From Anianabacter salinae (GTDB taxonomy: Bacteria > Pseudomonadota > Alphaproteobacteria > Rhodobacterales > Rhodobacteraceae), in contig NZ_JAHQZS010000001.1 of the NCBI RefSeq assembly GCF_019061145.1, forward strand, positions 744,001 through 808,000: a stretch of DNA of 64,000 bases, given 5' to 3'. Positions within the stretch are counted from its first letter, which is position 1. Each line of letters opens with the position of its first letter. Below the pieces are notes generated by a model. That model was not told the origin of the DNA and searched no databases. It saw only the letters and a program-made list of their open reading frames with translations. Below, in pieces: positions 8,308-19,135 of this stretch. Both the position numbers and the translations under genes were made by a program.

Positions 8308-9356
8308 CACGCCATGCCGCCCTTGTAGCGCCGGGTGTAGCGGCGGCCAAGCTGGGTGAGCACCTCGTAGCCGATGCTGCCCGCGATGTCGGCGATGTCG
8401 TCGACGGTCTGGTGCACGCCCAGAAGGTCGAGGTGGCTGGGCACCTCGGGCAGGTGGGTGACGTCGATGGTCAGCAGGTCCATCGACACCCGGCCCACCA
8501 GAGGGCAGGGCACATCGCCCGCGAACAGGACAGCCTGGTTCGAGATGTGGCGGGTGATGCCGTCGGCGTAGCCTGCGCTGACGGTGGCGATGCGCGCGGG
8601 GGCATCGGCGTGCCAGGAATTGCCGTAGCCGACGGGTTCCCCGGCGTCCAGCGGGCGGATCTGGATGATCGGCAGCGACAGGTGCGCCACGGGGCGCGCG
8701 TCTTCGAAGGGCATGCCGCCGTAAAGACCGATGCCGGGGCGGGTCATACCGAAGTGATAGTCCGGCCCCAGAAGCACGCCGCCGGTCGCCGCGATGGACA
8801 ACGGGCAGTCGAGCCCGGCGGTCATCTCGCGGAAGGCGGCAAGCTGGCGGGGGTTCATCTCGTGATCCGGCTCGTCGGCGCAGGCGAGGTGGCTCATCAC
8901 AAGGTCGGGTTTTTGCGCCATGACCACCGCGCGCACGGCGGCCCATTCGGCGGGCTCCATGCCAAGGCGGTTCATGCCCGAATCCAGCTGCACGCCGAAG
9001 GGATGGCCGGGCAATGCCTCGAAATGGCGGGTCATCTGCTCGATCGAGTTGAGCATCGGGATCAGCTGCAGATCGGCGATCATGTCGGTGTCGCCGGGCA
9101 TGTGCCCCGAATAGACATGCACCTGCGGCCCCGGCCCCAGCGCCTCGCGCAGCGCGGCGCCTTCCTCGGCGACGGCGACGAAGAAGCGGCGCGCGCCCGC
9201 GCGGGCCAGTGTGCGCGCGACGGCGCCGATGCCAAGGCCGTAGCCGTCGGCCTTGACCGTCGCGGCGGTTTCCACCGTGGCGGCGGACGCGGCATCGAGC
9301 GCCCGCCAGTTGGCGGCGAGCGCGTCGAGATCAATGGTCAGAATGCCCGTTCCCAT
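8307..9356 (-). CDS. alr: Alanine racemase
   Basis: A PLP enzyme interconverting L- and D-alanine for peptidoglycan. The 349-residue protein starts [17 protein letters not shown], the family's N-terminus. The PLP lysine is in VKADGYGLG, and the Arg and Met-rich site follows in LDSGMNRLG. The catalytic Tyr of the C-terminal domain is in SAGYADG, and GRVSMD is the second signature. ATG 9356 is chosen because the longer frame to 9584 overlaps dnaB antisense. It sits 50 bases after dnaB in the same direction and is coupled to mlaE downstream. Confidence 0.94.
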   Translation of the reverse strand: MGTGILTIDLDALAANWRALDAASAATVETAATVKADGYGLGIGAVARTLARAGARRFFVAVAEEGAALREALGPGPQVHVYSGHMPGDTDMIADLQLIPMLNSIEQMTRHFEALPGHPFGVQLDSGMNRLGMEPAEWAAVRAVVMAQKPDLVMSHLACADEPDHEMNPRQLAAFREMTAGLDCPLSIAATGGVLLGPDYHFGMTRPGIGLYGGMPFEDARPVAHLSLPIIQIRPLDAGEPVGYGNSWHADAPARIATVSAGYADGITRHISNQAVLFAGDVPCPLVGRVSMDLLTIDVTHLPEVPSHLDLLGVHQTVDDIADIAGSIGYEVLTQLGRRYTRRYKGGMA

Positions 9357-9406
9357 GGGCCGCTGTTTTGGACGGGCGGCGGCGGGCTGGCAAGCGGAAA
9401 GCGGGG

Positions 9407-10915
9407 TTAAATGTCTTCCGCGCCGCGCGGTCCGACCGCGCCGGTCTGCCACGGTTTCACAAGATTGCCGAAGCGGGTGAAGCGGCCTTCGAACGACAGG
9501 TCCACCGATCCGATGGGGCCGTGACGCTGCTTGCCGATGATGACCTCGGCCTTGCCGTGCAGGGCCGACATCTCGTCCTGCCACTTGGCCATCTTTTCCA
9601 GCTCATGGTCGCCGGGCTTCTCGCGTTCCTTGTAGTATTCCTCGCGGAACACGAACATCACCACGTCCGCGTCCTGCTCGATCGAGCCGGATTCGCGCAG
9701 GTCGGACAGCTGCGGGCGCTTGTCCTCGCGCGATTCGACCTGCCGCGACAACTGCGACAGCGCGACCACGGGAATATCCAGTTCCTTGGCGATGGCCTTC
9801 AGGCCCTGGGTGATCTCGGACACCTCGTTCACCCGGCTGTCCTTGGCCGAGGCGGGGCGGACCAACTGGAGGTAGTCGACGAACAGCGCGTCCAGCCCGT
9901 GCTGGCGCTTCAGCCGCCGGGCCCGCGCGGCCAGTTGGCTGATCGGCAGGGCGGGAGTGTCGTCGATATAGAGCGGGCAGGATTCGAGCGCCTTGGCGGC
10001 ATCGACGAAACGGCGGAATTCGGCCTCGGACATGTCGCCGCGCCGGATCTGTTCCGACGGCACTTCGGAGGCTTCGGACAGGATACGGGCGGCAAGCTGC
10101 TCGGCGCTCATTTCCAGCGAGTAGAAGCCGACGACGCCGCCATCGACCGAACCTTCTGTGCCATCGGCGCGCAGGCCCTTGCGGTAGGCCTTGGCGATGT
10201 TGAAGGCGATGTTGGTCGCCAGCGAGGTCTTGCCCATCGACGGGCGCCCGGCAAGGATCAGAAGGTCGGACTTGTGCAGGCCGCCCAGCTTCTTGTCCAG
10301 ATCGGCCAGCCCGGTCGAGATGCCCGCAAGCCCGCCCTCGCGCATGTAGGCGGCATTGGCGACCTGCACGGCGTCGGTCACGGCCCGCAGGAACGACTGG
10401 AACCCGGTGTCCGCCTGACCCTTTTCGGCAAGCTGATACAGCCGCTGCTCGGCCTCGACGATCTGGTCGGCGGGCTCGCTGGCGACATCGACCTTGGCGG
10501 CCTTGCCGGAAATCTCGTTGCCCAGTTCGATCAACTGCCGCCGGATCGCCAGATCATAGAGCATCTGCGCATAGTCGCGCGCGGCGAAGGACGAGATCGC
10601 AGCGCCCGCCAGCTTGGCCAGATACGCGCCGCCGCCAAGTTCCTTGAGGCCCTCGTCATCCTCGAGAAAGGATTTCAGCGTCACCGGCGAGGCAAGCGCG
10701 TTCTTCTGGATGCGCGTCGCCGCCGTCTCGTAGATGCGCCGGTGCACCGGATCATAGAAATGCTCGGGCTCGATGATCGCCGCGACCCGGTCGAAGATGT
10801 CGTTGTTGGTAAGAATCGCGCCCAGAAGCTGCTGTTCGGCCTCGATGGAGTGCGGGATCGTCTCGATGTCGTCGGCCTTTGGCTGATCCGGCCGTATCGT
10901 TGTCAAACTGTTCAT
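9407..10915 (-). CDS. dnaB: Replicative DNA helicase DnaB
   Basis: The ring helicase that unwinds DNA at the replication fork. The 502-residue product has the N-terminal DnaG-interacting domain ([15 protein letters not shown], residues about 22-36), a linker, then the RecA-like core. The core has Walker [11 protein letters not shown], the H2 region [20 protein letters not shown], Walker [12 protein letters not shown] and the arginine-finger region FREEYY. The start at 10915 ([11 protein letters not shown]) has AGGGGG at good spacing. Extension of the frame to 12670 merely reads through pyrE antisense and is rejected. Confidence 0.96.
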   Translation of the reverse strand: MNSLTTIRPDQPKADDIETIPHSIEAEQQLLGAILTNNDIFDRVAAIIEPEHFYDPVHRRIYETAATRIQKNALASPVTLKSFLEDDEGLKELGGGAYLAKLAGAAISSFAARDYAQMLYDLAIRRQLIELGNEISGKAAKVDVASEPADQIVEAEQRLYQLAEKGQADTGFQSFLRAVTDAVQVANAAYMREGGLAGISTGLADLDKKLGGLHKSDLLILAGRPSMGKTSLATNIAFNIAKAYRKGLRADGTEGSVDGGVVGFYSLEMSAEQLAARILSEASEVPSEQIRRGDMSEAEFRRFVDAAKALESCPLYIDDTPALPISQLAARARRLKRQHGLDALFVDYLQLVRPASAKDSRVNEVSEITQGLKAIAKELDIPVVALSQLSRQVESREDKRPQLSDLRESGSIEQDADVVMFVFREEYYKEREKPGDHELEKMAKWQDEMSALHGKAEVIIGKQRHGPIGSVDLSFEGRFTRFGNLVKPWQTGAVGPRGAEDI

Positions 10916-11218
10916 GTCAGCCCCCTGTAAGCGCGAAGGGATATGCGAAAGACCGGTGCGGGCGAAAGAGGAACAAGTCTGTGGACAAGGTCTGTATGGC
11001 CTTGGGATGCCCGGATGCTGTTCCAAGATGTAGCGCGTTTGGGGCCAAGAAGCGATAGATATGGTCGGCGGCGCGCCGGTTGTGGGCTGAACAGGCGCGA
11101 TCGGGCCAATCTGTCCACAAACCATTCCGAAGTGATCCACAGAAATCTTGCCGCGCGCAGGTCCGTGATTTGCGCGGCGGGCAGGGTCGGGGCAGACTGC
11201 CATGAAAAGGGACCATCC
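10916..11218. promoter_or_regulatory. dnaB upstream region with three DnaA-box-like sites
   Basis: A 303-bp gene-free stretch between divergent dnaB and the VWA gene. TGTGGACAA at 10980-10988 is the complement of TTGTCCACA, one mismatch from TTATCCACA. CTGTCCACA at 11111-11119 has two mismatches and TGATCCACA at 11133-11141 has one. They suggest DnaA binding and DnaA-linked control of dnaB, but 9-mers with mismatches also occur by chance. I see no coding sequence and no clear -35/-10 pair in this region. Confidence 0.4.
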
Positions 11219-11938
11219 ATGCGCCTGCCTGCCTGTCTTGTCGCCAGCGCGACCGCCACCTGCCTTGCCGCGACGCAGGCCATCGCGGGCTGCACATCGG
11301 ACGCGATGGTGGTGTTCGACGGGTCCGGCTCGATGGCCGAGAACGGCGTGACGATGCGCGGCGGGCCGCGGATTTCGGATGCGCGCGCGGCGATCCAGCA
11401 GGCGATGCCGCAGGTCGCGCCGCTGCGCGACATCGGGCTGATCGTCTACGGCCCCGGCGCCCGCCCTCCGTGCGAGAATATCCGCCTGCACTTTGCGCCG
11501 CGTCCCGCAGCCGCCGGTCCGATCATCCTTGCCATCGATGCGCTGGCGCCGTTCGGCACCACACCGCTGACGCAGGCAGTCGAGACGGCGGCCGAGGTTC
11601 TGGACTTCCGCGCGGCACCGGGCGTCGTGGTGCTGGTGACGGATGGCAAGGAAACCTGCGGCGGCGATCCCTGCGCCTCTGCCCTGCGGCTGCGGGCCGA
11701 GGCGGCGGACTTGACGATCCATGTTGTGGGCTTCCGCGTGCGGGCCGAGTATTTCGACTGGGAAAGCGGCGCGGGCGCAGGCCACCTCGAGGCGCCGACC
11801 GTGGCAGAATGCATGGCCGAGATCACCGGCGGCACCTACACCTCGACCGAGACGGTGGGCGAGTTGATAGCGGCGCTGAACGCGACGCTGGGCTGCCCGC
11901 TGATCGGACGATTGGAGCGCAGCAGGACCGCAGGCTAG
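11219..11938 (+). CDS. Exported VWA-domain protein
   Basis: A 239-residue protein with an N-terminal export signal ([18 protein letters not shown]...AIAGC) and one von Willebrand A domain. The MIDAS metal motif DGSGS is near residue 36 (VVFDGSGSM), with the later Thr and Asp in FGTTPL and VLVTDGKE. Cys25 in IAGC fits a loose lipobox, so it may be a lipoprotein; cleavage at AIA by signal peptidase I is the alternative. Such proteins bind metals and partner proteins in the periplasm; the partner is unknown. The start at 11219 follows AAAAGGGA. Its stop TAG shares the four bases CTAG with the stop of convergent pyrE. Confidence 0.78.
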   Translation: MRLPACLVASATATCLAATQAIAGCTSDAMVVFDGSGSMAENGVTMRGGPRISDARAAIQQAMPQVAPLRDIGLIVYGPGARPPCENIRLHFAPRPAAAGPIILAIDALAPFGTTPLTQAVETAAEVLDFRAAPGVVVLVTDGKETCGGDPCASALRLRAEAADLTIHVVGFRVRAEYFDWESGAGAGHLEAPTVAECMAEITGGTYTSTETVGELIAALNATLGCPLIGRLERSRTAG

Positions 11939-12615
11939 GCGGGCTTGTGCGCCTCTTGCCAGCCGCGCGGATCCTTCAGGAAGCCTTCGACCTGATGCAG
12001 CGTGTCGGCCGGGAATACCCCGCTGGTGCGCGCTTCGGCCAACACGTCCCACCAGGTGCACAGGTGATGCAGCGCGATGCCGTGGTCGCCCAGCGTCTTT
12101 TCCGTCTCGGGGAAAATGCCGTAGTAGAAGATCACCGCCGTGTGGCCGCAACTCGCCCCCGTCTCGCGGATCGCGTCCACGAAAGACAGCTTCGATCCGC
12201 CATCGGTCGTCAGGTCCTCGACCAGAAGCACCCGCTGGCCGGGCGCCATCGCGCCCTCGATGCGGGCGTTGCGGCCGTAGCCCTTGGGCTTCTTGCGCAC
12301 ATAGCTCATCGGCAGCGCCATGCGCTCTGCCACCAGCGCGGCAAAGGGGATGCCCGCCGTCTCGCCGCCCGCGATGTTGTCGAACGCCTCGAAGCCTGCG
12401 TCGCGCATGACCGTAACGGTCAGGAAATCCATCAGGGTGGAGCGGATGCGCGGGTAGGAGATCAGTTTGCGGCAATCGATGTAGGTGGGCGACGGCAGGC
12501 CGGAGGCCAGGATATACGGCTCTTCGGGGCGGAAGTTCACCGCGCCGATTTCCAGAAGCATCCGGGCGGACAGGCGGGCGATCTCTTCGCGGGTGGGGAA
12601 ACTCGACGGGATCAT
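11935..12615 (-). CDS. pyrE: Orotate phosphoribosyltransferase
   Basis: Transfers ribose 5-phosphate from PRPP to orotate, giving OMP, in pyrimidine synthesis. The 226-residue protein has the PRPP loop [24 protein letters not shown] in the hood region and the [10 protein letters not shown] segment. It is followed upstream, on the same strand, by pyrC across a 79-bp gap holding a double hairpin, so pyrC and pyrE probably share a transcript with partial termination between them. Its 3' end shares CTAG with the VWA gene. Confidence 0.95.
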   Translation of the reverse strand: MIPSSFPTREEIARLSARMLLEIGAVNFRPEEPYILASGLPSPTYIDCRKLISYPRIRSTLMDFLTVTVMRDAGFEAFDNIAGGETAGIPFAALVAERMALPMSYVRKKPKGYGRNARIEGAMAPGQRVLLVEDLTTDGGSKLSFVDAIRETGASCGHTAVIFYYGIFPETEKTLGDHGIALHHLCTWWDVLAEARTSGVFPADTLHQVEGFLKDPRGWQEAHKPA

Positions 12616-12644
12616 TCAGGGCGCTCCTTTCGGGGTCTCGCGGG

Positions 12645-12693
12645 CAAAGCCTCGACGAGGCTTTGGTCAAAACTTTCCATGAAAGTTTTGCGC
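12645..12693. repeat. Double-hairpin element, copy A (pyrC-pyrE gap)
   Basis: Two adjacent perfect stems. The first is 12645-12665, 9 bp with a 3-base loop (CAAAGCCTC/GAGGCTTTG). The second is 12668-12690, 10 bp with a 3-base loop (CAAAACTTTC/GAAAGTTTTG), followed by CGCG. Copies at 31254-31303 and 61701-61750 keep this geometry with different stem sequences. On the minus strand it lies right after the pyrC stop, so it can act as a terminator or attenuator before pyrE. Confidence 0.75.
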
Positions 12694-12694
12694 G

Positions 12695-13744
12695 TCACGG
12701 GGTGACGCGCCAGTGCAGGGGAATACCGGGATCGAACACCGTGATCGGCCCGGTTTCCGCGTCGGTCTCGATCTGGCCTAGTGGCGCTGCGGCAGCCCCC
12801 CGCGTCAGCGTGATCGTGTCGCCGTTCGCAGGCAGGCCGTAGAACGCGGGGCCGTTCAGCGAGGTGAACGCCTCGAGCCGGGCCAGCGCGCCTGCCTCTT
12901 CGAACACATGCGCAAGGCAGGACAGAGCGACGGGCGCGGTAAAGCATCCCGCCGCGCAGCACTCGGCCTCTTTCTTGCGGGTCGGATGCGGCGCGCTGTC
13001 GGTGCCCAGAAAGAATCGCGGATCGCCCGAGATTGCCGCCTCGACCAGCGCGGCGCGGTGGGTGCCGCGCTTGAGGATCGGCAGGCAGTAGTAATGCGGG
13101 CGCAGGCCGCCCACGAGCATGGCGTTCCGGTCCAGCATCAAGTGCTGCACGGTGATCGTCGCGGCAAGATCGCCCCCGTCCTGCGCCAGCACATAGTCGC
13201 GCGCCTCGCGGGTGGTGACGTGTTCCATCACCACCCGCAGCCCCGGCGTGGCCCGGCGCACCGGGTCGAGCACGCGGTCGATGAACACCGCCTCGCGGTC
13301 GAAGATGTCGATATCGGGGTCCGTGACTTCGCCGTGCACGCACAGCGGCAGGCCGATCTCGGCCATCCGGTCCAGCACGCCGCGCACCTTGTCGAAGTCG
13401 CGCACGCCCGAGGCGGAATTCGTCGTGGCCCCCGCCGGATACAGCTTGACCGCCGTGACCAGCCCGCTGGCATGGGCGGCGGCCACATCGTCCGGGTCGG
13501 TGTCTTCAGTCAGGTAGAGCGTCATCAACGGCTCGAACGTCATGCCTGTCGGCAGCGCGGCCAGGATGCGGTCGCGGTAGGCGGCAGCCTCGGCGCCCGT
13601 CACCACAGGGGGAACGAGGTTCGGCATCACGATGGCGCGAGCGAAGTGGCGCGCCGTTTCGGGCAGCACGGCTCGCAGGACCGCGCCGTCGCGCAGGTGC
13701 AGGTGCCAGTCGTCGGGGCGGCGGATCGTCAGCGTCTCGGTCAT
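12695..13744 (-). CDS. pyrC: Dihydroorotase, class II
   Basis: Zinc enzyme converting carbamoyl-aspartate to dihydroorotate. The 349-residue length and motifs fit the homodimeric type II class (Escherichia coli PyrC type): [10 protein letters not shown] near residue 11 supplies two metal histidines, [14 protein letters not shown] holds the carboxylated lysine, CVHGEVTD and [10 protein letters not shown] supply further histidines, and GTDSAPHP has the catalytic Asp. Start 13744 ([16 protein letters not shown]) is the usual one; the frame extends to 13849 without family content. It is cotranscribed with, or followed by, pyrE. Confidence 0.96.
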   Translation of the reverse strand: MTETLTIRRPDDWHLHLRDGAVLRAVLPETARHFARAIVMPNLVPPVVTGAEAAAYRDRILAALPTGMTFEPLMTLYLTEDTDPDDVAAAHASGLVTAVKLYPAGATTNSASGVRDFDKVRGVLDRMAEIGLPLCVHGEVTDPDIDIFDREAVFIDRVLDPVRRATPGLRVVMEHVTTREARDYVLAQDGGDLAATITVQHLMLDRNAMLVGGLRPHYYCLPILKRGTHRAALVEAAISGDPRFFLGTDSAPHPTRKKEAECCAAGCFTAPVALSCLAHVFEEAGALARLEAFTSLNGPAFYGLPANGDTITLTRGAAAAPLGQIETDAETGPITVFDPGIPLHWRVTP

Positions 13745-13961
13745 GGGGCGAGGCGATACCGAATGGCGCGGCGCGGCGCCACTGGAAACAGAGGGCCAAG
13801 GCGGCGCGCGAGTTCGCGCATCGCCTAAGAAACGGGCAAGTTGCCTCAATCCGGGTCAACCGGCGGCAAACAGGGGGGCGGGGGCCCGTCGAGGCGGCCC
13901 GCGCAAATTGCTGCGCCCGCCGCGCCCGTCCAGCGTGCGGGGGACAGAAGAAACGCCGAAG

Positions 13962-14789
13962 ATGTACGACGCAGCCATGCCTCCTCCCGAGTTGCAACGT
14001 GCCCGCGGCCATGCCGCGGTGGCGTTTTCCCTGCGCGGCGGGCAGTCGCGCCTTGATCGCCTGCACCAGTCGGGCTCGGCCAAGGCGATGCTGCCCGCCA
14101 GCTATGGGGAGGGGCCGGAACTGGTGTTCCTCAACACCGCCGGGGGTCTGACCGGCGGCGATGCGTTGCGCTACGAGGTCGCGCTGGGCGCAGGCACAAG
14201 GGTCACCGCCGCCACCCAGACGGCAGAGCGCGCCTATGCGTCGTCCGGCGGGACGGCGCGGATGGACGTGTCCCTGACCGTCGGGACCGGCGCGCGGCTC
14301 GACTGGCTGCCACAGGAGACGATCCTGTTCGAGCGCGCCGCGCTGGCCCGCCGCACCGACATCGCGCTGGCGGGGGATGCCGTCTGTCTGATGGTCGAGA
14401 CCCTGGTGCTGGGCCGCGCCGCGATGGGCGAGGTGGTGGAGCGTGCCGAGTTCAGCGATCACCGCCGGGTCACACGCGATGGCTGCCCGGTTCTGGTCGA
14501 ACCGGTGCGGATCGACGAGACGGTCCTGTCCCGCCGCACGGGCCGCGCCACGCTGGCCGGAGCCCGCGCCGTCGCCACGCTTGCGCTGATCGCGCCGGGC
14601 GCAGAGGACGCCGCCGGACGCCTGCGGGCGCTGCCCGATGTGCCGGGCGTGACCTGGGCAGTCAGCGGATGGGACGGCAAATGCGTGCTGAGGGCGATGG
14701 CGCCCGATGCGTTTCCGCTGCGGCGGCTGGTGATGGCGGCCATCGCGGCGCTGCGCCCCGGTCCGCTGCCGCGCGTCTGGACGATCTGA
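13962..14789 (+). CDS. ureD: Urease accessory protein UreD
   Basis: UreD (UreH) is the scaffold that binds apo-urease and recruits UreF and UreG for nickel insertion. The 275-residue protein contains [16 protein letters not shown], the family's best-kept block, then [13 protein letters not shown] and [14 protein letters not shown]. Start 13962 ([16 protein letters not shown]) is taken, with another possible Met at 13977. A purine-rich AGAAGAAA lies upstream. It is the first gene of the urease operon, 218 bp from divergent pyrC, so the operon promoter should be in that gap. Confidence 0.94.
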   Translation: MYDAAMPPPELQRARGHAAVAFSLRGGQSRLDRLHQSGSAKAMLPASYGEGPELVFLNTAGGLTGGDALRYEVALGAGTRVTAATQTAERAYASSGGTARMDVSLTVGTGARLDWLPQETILFERAALARRTDIALAGDAVCLMVETLVLGRAAMGEVVERAEFSDHRRVTRDGCPVLVEPVRIDETVLSRRTGRATLAGARAVATLALIAPGAEDAAGRLRALPDVPGVTWAVSGWDGKCVLRAMAPDAFPLRRLVMAAIAALRPGPLPRVWTI

Positions 14790-14800
14790 AGGGACCGAAC

Positions 14801-15103
14801 ATGAACCTGACCCCCCGCGAAAAGGACAAGCTGCTGATCTCGCTCGCCGCCATGGTGGCGCGCGGACGGCTGGAGCGCGGCGTGAAGCTGAACCATCCAG
14901 AAGCCATCGCGCTGATCACCGACTACGTGGTCGAGGGCGCACGCGACGGGCGGTCGGTGTCCGACCTGATGGAGGCGGGCGCGCATGTCGTGACCGCCGA
15001 ACAGTGTATGGAGGGCATCGCGTCGATGATCCACGACGTGCAGGTCGAGGCGACGTTCCCGGATGGCACCAAACTGGTGACGGTGCACCATCCGATCCGT
15101 TGA
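14801..15103 (+). CDS. ureA: Urease gamma subunit
   Basis: The small structural subunit of urease (urea to ammonia and carbamate). At 100 residues it is the standard length, with [20 protein letters not shown] at the start, the [20 protein letters not shown] block and the ending [14 protein letters not shown]. It begins 11 bases after ureD with AAGGGA before the ATG. A 41-base gap with a GTATTTTCGCAAAGAAGAA motif and then a tiny ORF separate it from ureB. Confidence 0.97.
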   Translation: MNLTPREKDKLLISLAAMVARGRLERGVKLNHPEAIALITDYVVEGARDGRSVSDLMEAGAHVVTAEQCMEGIASMIHDVQVEATFPDGTKLVTVHHPIR

Positions 15104-15144
15104 AAGATGCGTATTTTCGCAAAGAAGAACCTGGGGGTGAGACG

Positions 15145-15234
15145 ATGACATTGTTTGAGAAGATGATGGAAGTGCTGGGCCTTGTGCCGCAGCCGCGCCC
15201 GGTTCCCGTCCGGGTGCGGGAGCCGCGCCGGTGA
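15145..15234 (+). CDS. 29-aa ORF coupled to ureB, function unknown
   Basis: ATG 15145 is preceded by GGGGGTGAG at ideal spacing. The frame encodes 29 residues: an amphipathic start [13 protein letters not shown] and a proline/arginine tail [15 protein letters not shown]. Its TGA (15232-15234) overlaps the GTG start of ureB as GTGA, the same coupling used by true genes in this operon. That makes translation likely and suggests it drives ureB initiation as a leader, or is a small subunit-like peptide. I know no family. It is too short for routine gene calling. Confidence 0.6.
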   Translation: MTLFEKMMEVLGLVPQPRPVPVRVREPRR

Positions 15235-15536
15235 TCCCCGGCGAGGTGATGCCAGCGGCGGGCGAGATCGTGCTGAACGCCGGTCTGGACGCGATCACGC
15301 TGGAGGTCGCCAACACCGGCGACCGCCCGGTGCAGGTCGGGAGCCACTACCATTTCGCCGAGACCAACTCTGCCCTGTCCTTCGACCGCGCCGCCGCGCG
15401 CGGAATGCGCCTGGACATCGCCGCCGGGACCGCCGTGCGCTTTGAGCCTGGCCAGACCCGCGAGGTGCGTCTGGTGCCATATGGCGGCGGGCGCGCCGTC
15501 TGGGGCTTCAATCAACAGGTGATGGGCGCGCTGTAG
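15231..15536 (+). CDS. ureB: Urease beta subunit
   Basis: Second structural subunit of urease, 101 residues, starting at GTG 15231 ([18 protein letters not shown]). The family block [15 protein letters not shown] is present, followed by [18 protein letters not shown]-type sequence (here [19 protein letters not shown]) and GFNQQVMG at the end. The GTG start is fixed by the family N-terminus MIPGE. It overlaps the preceding tiny ORF by four bases, and ureC follows after 21 bases with AAGGAGA. Confidence 0.97.
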   Translation: MIPGEVMPAAGEIVLNAGLDAITLEVANTGDRPVQVGSHYHFAETNSALSFDRAAARGMRLDIAAGTAVRFEPGQTREVRLVPYGGGRAVWGFNQQVMGAL

Positions 15537-15557
15537 CCGCCCTCAAGGAGAGCCGAC

Positions 15558-17267
<1,710 letters not shown>

Positions 17268-17280
17268 GGGGCTGATTGGT

Positions 17281-17820
17281 ATGGACCCCTCGCAAGGCAC
17301 GACCGAGACCGCGCCCCTGATCGCCCACGCCGTGCGCCGTGCGGGCGACTGGTCTGGCGCGGCGGGCGCGGTGTCGCTCAGCTACGAGGCGCGGCTCTTG
17401 CGCCGCAAGCGGCTTACGCTGGCCGACGGGCGCGACATGCTGGTGGACCTGCCCGAGGTCGTCAGCCTGAACGAAGGTGACGCCTTTGATTGCCACAGCG
17501 CGCTGATCGCCGTGCAGGCCGCTGACGAGCCGTTGATCGAGGTGCGCGGCGGGAATCTGCCGCGCCTTGCCTGGCACATCGGCAACCGCCACACCCCGTG
17601 CGAGATCCGGGCCGGGCATCTGGTGATCCGTGCCGATCATGTGCTGGCGGACATGCTGCGACACCTTGGGGCGGACCTGCGGGACACGGTCGGCCCTTTC
17701 ACTCCCGAGGGCGGGGCCTATGGTCATGGGCGGACCTTCGGGCATGACCATGGGCACAATGCTGGGCACGACCATGACCACGATCATGCGCCGGAGGGTT
17801 CGCATGACCACGGCCATTGA
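17281..17820 (+). CDS. ureE: Urease accessory protein UreE (nickel chaperone)
   Basis: UreE delivers nickel to UreG. The 179-residue protein has the UreE N-terminal domain (SLSYEARLLRRKRLTLADGR), the metal-binding GNRHTPCEI near residue 101, and a C-terminal tail rich in His and Asp (repeated GHDHGH-type units from about residue 145) that stores nickel. It begins 13 bases after ureC. The tail is long, as in species that import nickel efficiently. No nickel transporter is present in the window. Confidence 0.94.
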   Translation: MDPSQGTTETAPLIAHAVRRAGDWSGAAGAVSLSYEARLLRRKRLTLADGRDMLVDLPEVVSLNEGDAFDCHSALIAVQAADEPLIEVRGGNLPRLAWHIGNRHTPCEIRAGHLVIRADHVLADMLRHLGADLRDTVGPFTPEGGAYGHGRTFGHDHGHNAGHDHDHDHAPEGSHDHGH

Positions 17821-17830
17821 CGGAGGAACT

Positions 17831-18109
17831 ATGCCGCTGTTCGCCCCCGGAAACCGCACGAAATCCCAAGCCCATCGCAGGCTCTATGCGCTGTACGAAG
17901 TGGTCTACACGCTTGTCGACATGCTCGCCGCGCTGTGCTTTGTCGTCGGATCGATCGCCTTTTTCTTCGAGGCGTGGAAGACCTTCGGCACCTGGAACTT
18001 CCTGATCGGTTCGGTCCTGTTCGCGGCCAAGCCGTCGCTTCGACTGGTGCGCGAACTGCATTACCTGCGTGTGGGTCCGGGGCGGCTTGCGCCGGCGCAT
18101 GACGGCTGA
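17831..18109 (+). CDS. YrhK-like membrane protein in urease operon
   Basis: A 92-residue protein with two hydrophobic segments, LVDMLAALCFVVGSIAFFF and TWNFLIGSVLFAA. The family pattern YALYEVVYTLVDMLAALCFV...GTWNFLIGSVLFAAKPSLRLVRELH matches the YrhK-like domain in my memory of it. GGAGGAAC precedes ATG 17831, 10 bases after ureE, and the 3' end overlaps ureF by 11 bases, so it is part of the operon. Function is unknown; placement between ureE and ureF hints at a urea-, ammonia- or nickel-linked membrane role, which is inference. Confidence 0.72.
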   Translation: MPLFAPGNRTKSQAHRRLYALYEVVYTLVDMLAALCFVVGSIAFFFEAWKTFGTWNFLIGSVLFAAKPSLRLVRELHYLRVGPGRLAPAHDG

Positions 18110-18728
18110 CCTTCTCACCCTCACGCAATGGCTGTCGCCCGCTTTTCCCGTCGGGGCCTATGCCTATTCGCACGGGCTCGAGGCCGCGGTTCTGGCGGGC
18201 GACGTGACGGACGCGGCGTCGCTGCAGGAATGGCTTGGCGACGTGTTGGCGCTGGGCGCCGGGCGCGCGGATGCGACGCTTCTGTCGGCTGCGCATCGCG
18301 GCGAGGATTGCGGCGCGCTGTCTGACACCGCCCGCGCGCTTTGTGCTTCGCGTGAACGCTGGGCCGAGACGATGGATCAGGGCCGCGCCTTTGCCGCCGC
18401 AGCGATGGCGACCGGGGACGATATCGCGGCGATGCCCTATCCCGTTGCGGTCGGCGTGGCGGCGCGGCGGCTTTCGCTGGCCACCGAAACGGTCGCCGCG
18501 CTTTATCTGCATGGCTTCACCTCGACCCTTGTTTCGGCCGCCGTGCGGTTCGTGCCGCTTGGCCAGTCGGACGGGCAGGGCGTGCTATCCCGGCTTCACC
18601 CTGTTATCGAGCAGGTGGCCGCAGAGGCGGCGACCGCCGAGGTCGCGGACATCGCCAGCGCCGTCTTCGCTGCCGATATTGCAGCGATGGCCCATGAAAC
18701 GCTTGAAGTCAGGATTTTCCGCACATGA
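18099..18728 (+). CDS. ureF: Urease accessory protein UreF
   Basis: UreF bridges UreD and UreG and acts in GTP-dependent nickel loading. The 209-residue, mostly helical protein opens with LTLTQWLSPAFPVGAYAYSHGLEAAV, the family's hallmark (short core: FPVGAYAYSHGLE). It ends with [18 protein letters not shown], including a C-terminal tail that binds UreD. ATG 18099 lies inside the end of the YrhK-like gene. The stop overlaps the next ATG as ATGA. Confidence 0.93.
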   Translation: MTADLLTLTQWLSPAFPVGAYAYSHGLEAAVLAGDVTDAASLQEWLGDVLALGAGRADATLLSAAHRGEDCGALSDTARALCASRERWAETMDQGRAFAAAAMATGDDIAAMPYPVAVGVAARRLSLATETVAALYLHGFTSTLVSAAVRFVPLGQSDGQGVLSRLHPVIEQVAAEAATAEVADIASAVFAADIAAMAHETLEVRIFRT

Positions 18729-19135
18729 AGAAGCCGACGTTTTTCCGTCTGAAACACACCAAGCGCGGCTCTGCGCTTGCCGTTCCGAATGATGCGCGCA
18801 CCCAGGCGGTTCTGGGCGAAGACCCGATTCCGGTGCTGCGCGACTGGGGAAGCGGCGCCTTTGACTGGACCGGATCGGATCGCCCCACCTACACCGAGGC
18901 CAAGCCCGAATCGGACGACGAGACCCCCGCGTGGTGGATGCAGCCGGACCATGCAGAGTGGCTGGCGCTTCTCAAGGACGACGCTGTCGTCTGGGTGCGG
19001 CATGTGGAGCTGACCGACAACGACAATGCCTCGATGGGCCGCAGCAAGGGCGTGTGGAAGATCGGCGGCGTGTCGATCGAGGACGAAACCCTGACGCTGC
19101 GGCTGGTCGAGCGGGTCGGAGACGTGCGCCTGTGA
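18725..19135 (+). CDS. 136-aa unknown protein inserted between ureF and ureG
   Basis: I do not recognise this family. The 136-residue product is soluble, acidic in the middle (residues about 55-75, [20 protein letters not shown]) and has a regular C-terminal half ([26 protein letters not shown]) that looks like beta strands. No cysteines or histidine clusters suggest metal binding. Its ATG overlaps the ureF stop (ATGA) and its TGA overlaps the ureG GTG start (GTGA), so it is translated in step with both. This coupling supports a role with the urease maturation factors or their regulation. Confidence 0.75.
   Translation: MKKPTFFRLKHTKRGSALAVPNDARTQAVLGEDPIPVLRDWGSGAFDWTGSDRPTYTEAKPESDDETPAWWMQPDHAEWLALLKDDAVVWVRHVELTDNDNASMGRSKGVWKIGGVSIEDETLTLRLVERVGDVRL

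Noticed and set aside
9357-9584. alr and dnaB extended by upstream in-frame codons
   Set aside because: Both extensions lie antisense or overlapping to neighbouring genes and lack family sequence.
9368-10930. 520-codon plus-strand frame antisense to dnaB
   Set aside because: Shadow of the real dnaB frame, which has complete helicase motifs.
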